DNA of 64,000 bases from Chlorella sorokiniana. Its lineage: Eukaryota; Chlorophyta; Trebouxiophyceae; Chlorellales; Chlorellaceae. Position 1 is the stretch's first letter, and each line of letters starts with the position of its first letter. The stretch covers positions 2,854,001 to 2,918,000 of the forward strand of contig CP084613.1 of assembly GCA_025917655.1 (NCBI GenBank), given 5' to 3'. The notes under the pieces are model-generated. The model ran no database searches. It had not been told where the DNA came from and saw only the letters and a program-made list of their open reading frames with translations. Of the stretch, positions 61,966 to 64,000 are shown piece by piece. A program made the translations under genes and the position numbers.

Positions 61966-63503
61966 CTGGCAGGCTGCTGAAGCAGAGCCATGGCGGTTCG
62001 GGCGCTTTGAAGGAGCGCTACTTTGTGTTGAAGGTAGCTCGGCCGCCCCACACCACCACCTCATGGCGGGAGTTACAGGGCTCGGTCGGCTGCTGGTTGC
62101 CCTGGCACCTGCCTGACATGCACCTGAACGTGCATGCATTCGAGCATGGAGTTCATGCACCTTCAATGCAGGGGTCCTACCTCTTCTACTTCTCAACACG
62201 CAAGAACATTTTGCAGGCAAGTTCAATAGTGTGCCATGCCATGTGGCATGTAAGTCTGCTGCGCATCCAACAAGGGCTAGTGCACCTTACCGCAGACCAG
62301 GCGGCTGCGCTTGATCCCACTGGAGTCGGCAAAGGTGCGGTGCGCTGGGCGTGTGTGAGAGAGCTGGTGGCCGCAAGTAGCATACACATAGTAAAACACA
62401 CCGCGTTGTCCTGCCCCCAGATTGAGACTGAACTGCCGCCGTCGGTGGCGGCAAACGGGTCTTTGGCGAAGCCCTCCGCCAAAGCCCATCCCATCACAAT
62501 CACGCTGAGCAGCCAGCATGCCTTTTCGTGCCAGCACCCCTTCTATGTCCTGCTGGCACCAAGCCAGGAGGTGCAGACTGCATGGTGCAATGCTCTGTGG
62601 CAGGTAGGAGAGGGCAAGCGGCGCAGCCAATTTGTGCATGCTGCTGGCCGTGGGGCGCGTCTTTCCACCACTGCTGACACCCCGCCGCCGCCGCCGCCGC
62701 CGCACACTGCGCAGGCGGCCATCCCCCGTGCTGACCTGGTGAACCAGCTTTCGGCCGCGGGCAAGCTGGGCGACGTGCTGGCCGCGTACGCCTCAAACGT
62801 GCAGCAAATCTTCCCGGTGGCAGACGCAACCGTGCTGTCCAGCGGCGGGCGGGCACGCACGGCGGCGCTGGAGGACGTGGGCAGCCTGGCGGGTGAGCCC
62901 CACATGGCGCCATGCCCATCGCTGCGGCCGCGCCAGCAGCCAAGCACTGCTCGCTCCACCCTGCCCCTGCGCTGCAATGCAGGCATGATTCGGCGCCACA
63001 AGACGGCGCCTGCTGTGCGCGACATCGAGCAGCTGCCTGTGGTGACCCGGCCCGCCACTACCAACGTGCTGGCCCGCGCCACCAGCGGCAACCTGGTCAC
63101 TGCTCCCTCGTCGGCGGTGCAGCCAGCAGAGAGCATCAGGAGCAGCATGCCTGGCAGCCCCACCAACGGGTCTGTGCCCGCCAGCCCTCGGCCAGCGTCG
63201 AGTGCCACCCAGCCCAATGGCAAGCAGGCAGCCTCAGCAGTGGCTGTGACCGCCTCTGCAGGCCCCAGCGCCGCTGCGACCGCTGCAGCTTCCAGTCCAA
63301 GTCCAAGTCCAGCGGCTGCCAAGGCTGCAGTTCAGAAGCCCGCTGTCCCTGCCGTGACCAGCGAAGCAGGTGCGCCGCAACAGCAGGAGCTGAGCCTCAG
63401 GGAAAAGAGCATGTTGCGCCAGCAGATGGATGTTGTGGCACCAGGGCAGCGTGCCATCAACAAACCGCTGCGGCTGTCATGGCCGGTGGCAGGGCCCTCG
63501 TGA
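61966..63503 (+). CDS. PH-domain protein, 5' exon missing
   Basis: An exon entered after gaagcag (61963-61965) reads AGRLLKQSHGGSGALKERYF and VLK, then after an intron GSYLFYFSTRKN, the beta1-beta4 core of a pleckstrin-homology domain (K.G.L.K...WK.RYFVLKGSYLFYF). Later exons give PITITLSSQHAFSCQHPFYV and SQEVQTAWCNALWQ, matching the last PH strands and the C-terminal helix with its invariant Trp. After the PH domain come RADLVNQLSAAGKLGDVLAA, RRHKTAPAVRDIEQLPVVTR and a long Ser/Pro/Ala/Thr-rich tail with SPSPSPAAAK, then QELSLREKSMLRQQMDVVAP and the stop at 63503. PH domains bind phosphoinositides or membrane proteins; the partner is unknown. Start codon not found. Confidence 0.7.
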
Positions 63504-63934
63504 CGGCATGCGAGTTACCCTTATCTTTCACATTTTCATTAATCTTAGAACTGGTGTTGACATGAGCTGCCTGCCTCCTACTATCCAGGGAATGGCAAGG
63601 CTGGGCCATGACTGTCAGAGTCACGAGATGTTGCCACCCTGCTGCCGATCATCCACTTGTGACTGGCTTTTGTCGGGATTATAAAAGTCAGTCTACTGCA
63701 TAGGTTTCTGAACAATTTCTCTAAGGACACCAATCACTGTGATGCCAAAATTGTGCGGGCCGCCATGAAAGACGCGACGCAGACGCTACAGGCTCAAGAG
63801 CACGCTACAAAGCTACATGCACATGTTTCAAATCACAAGCATCTCGTGAGGAGTGGGGCCGAGGGCAAAGGTCCACTGGCTCTCTTAGATGCTCCCCAGG
63901 CCCCGGACCACATCCCGCCAGCAGGCAGGGGCGC
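63504..63934. other. Convergent intergenic region near the right edge
   Basis: The 431 nt after the PH gene stop hold no supported gene. The DNA is AT-richer at 63510-63850 and should contain the 3' UTRs of the PH gene (+) and of the gene entering from the right edge (-). Confidence 0.4.
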
Positions 63935-64000
63935 TCACGCCTGCACCTGCACGCTGCCGCGGCGGGGCGGCTTGATGGCGGAGATGCCGGTGGCGCCGCG
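63935..64000 (-). CDS. C-terminal codons of a gene running off the right edge
   Basis: On the reverse strand the last bases read RGATGISAIKPPRRGSVQVQ followed by Ala and TGA (63937-63935). The codon bias is that of the highly expressed genes in this window. The remainder lies outside, so the family is unknown and the call rests on codon bias and a clean stop only. Confidence 0.4.
   Translation of the reverse strand, partial: RGATGISAIKPPRRGSVQVQA

Overview
The window looks like nuclear DNA of a GC-rich, intron-rich green alga, most likely a Chlorella-like trebouxiophyte. The evidence is a dense set of eukaryotic genes broken by many short GT-AG introns (about 80-250 nt), plastid-type proteins (granule-bound starch synthase, class II DAHP synthase with a leader, an RbgA/DAR GTPase with a leader), plant-lineage proteins (TSET subunit TML, polyprenol reductase) and the chlorophyte poly(A) signal TGTAA downstream of several stops. 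I found no operons, phage, IS elements, CRISPR arrays, rRNA or tRNA genes.

Layout. 0-14 kb: 3' end of an unknown low-complexity gene (+); a UAP56-binding mRNA-export-like protein (-); a pfkB sugar/adenosine kinase (+); a coiled-coil protein (+); a CblC/MMACHC-type cobalamin-processing protein (-); an unrecognised membrane protein (-); TML, the muniscin-like subunit of the TSET/TPLATE endocytic complex (-). 14-30 kb: a triple-RRM RNA-binding protein with an RGG tail (+); a 6.8-kb WDR90/POC16 centriolar gene (-); NOP16 (+); class II DAHP synthase (-). 30-42 kb: a small coiled-coil protein and a long SPO22/ZIP4-like meiotic TPR protein (+); plastid RbgA-type GTPase (-); CELF/Bruno-like RNA-binding protein (+). 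42-64 kb: granule-bound starch synthase (+); GATA zinc-finger factor (-); EFR3 (-); a small coiled-coil protein (+); polyprenol reductase (-); MRS2/CorA-type ion channel (+); an unknown protein (-); a PH-domain protein (+); and the last codons of a further gene (-).

The genes are unrelated housekeeping functions, mostly arranged as divergent pairs sharing 200-600 nt promoters and as convergent pairs, as expected of a compact algal chromosome. Recurrent themes are RNA metabolism (UAP56-binding protein, RAVER-like and CELF-like proteins, NOP16), plastid metabolism (starch, aromatic amino acids, ribosome assembly) and membrane/cytoskeleton biology (TML, EFR3, POC16, PH protein).

A strong technical theme is that well-known proteins are repeatedly broken by single-base losses or gains in C or G runs (starch synthase at least four times). 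This looks like uncorrected assembly error rather than pseudogenisation, so reading frames given here jump frame inside exons at the positions noted. No convincing undescribed multi-gene system was found. The most interesting biological points are a CblC homologue in an alga, a WDR90/POC16 centriole gene, a meiosis-type SPO22/ZIP4-like gene in a stretch of different base composition, and an MRS2 homologue whose GMN selectivity motif reads GEN.
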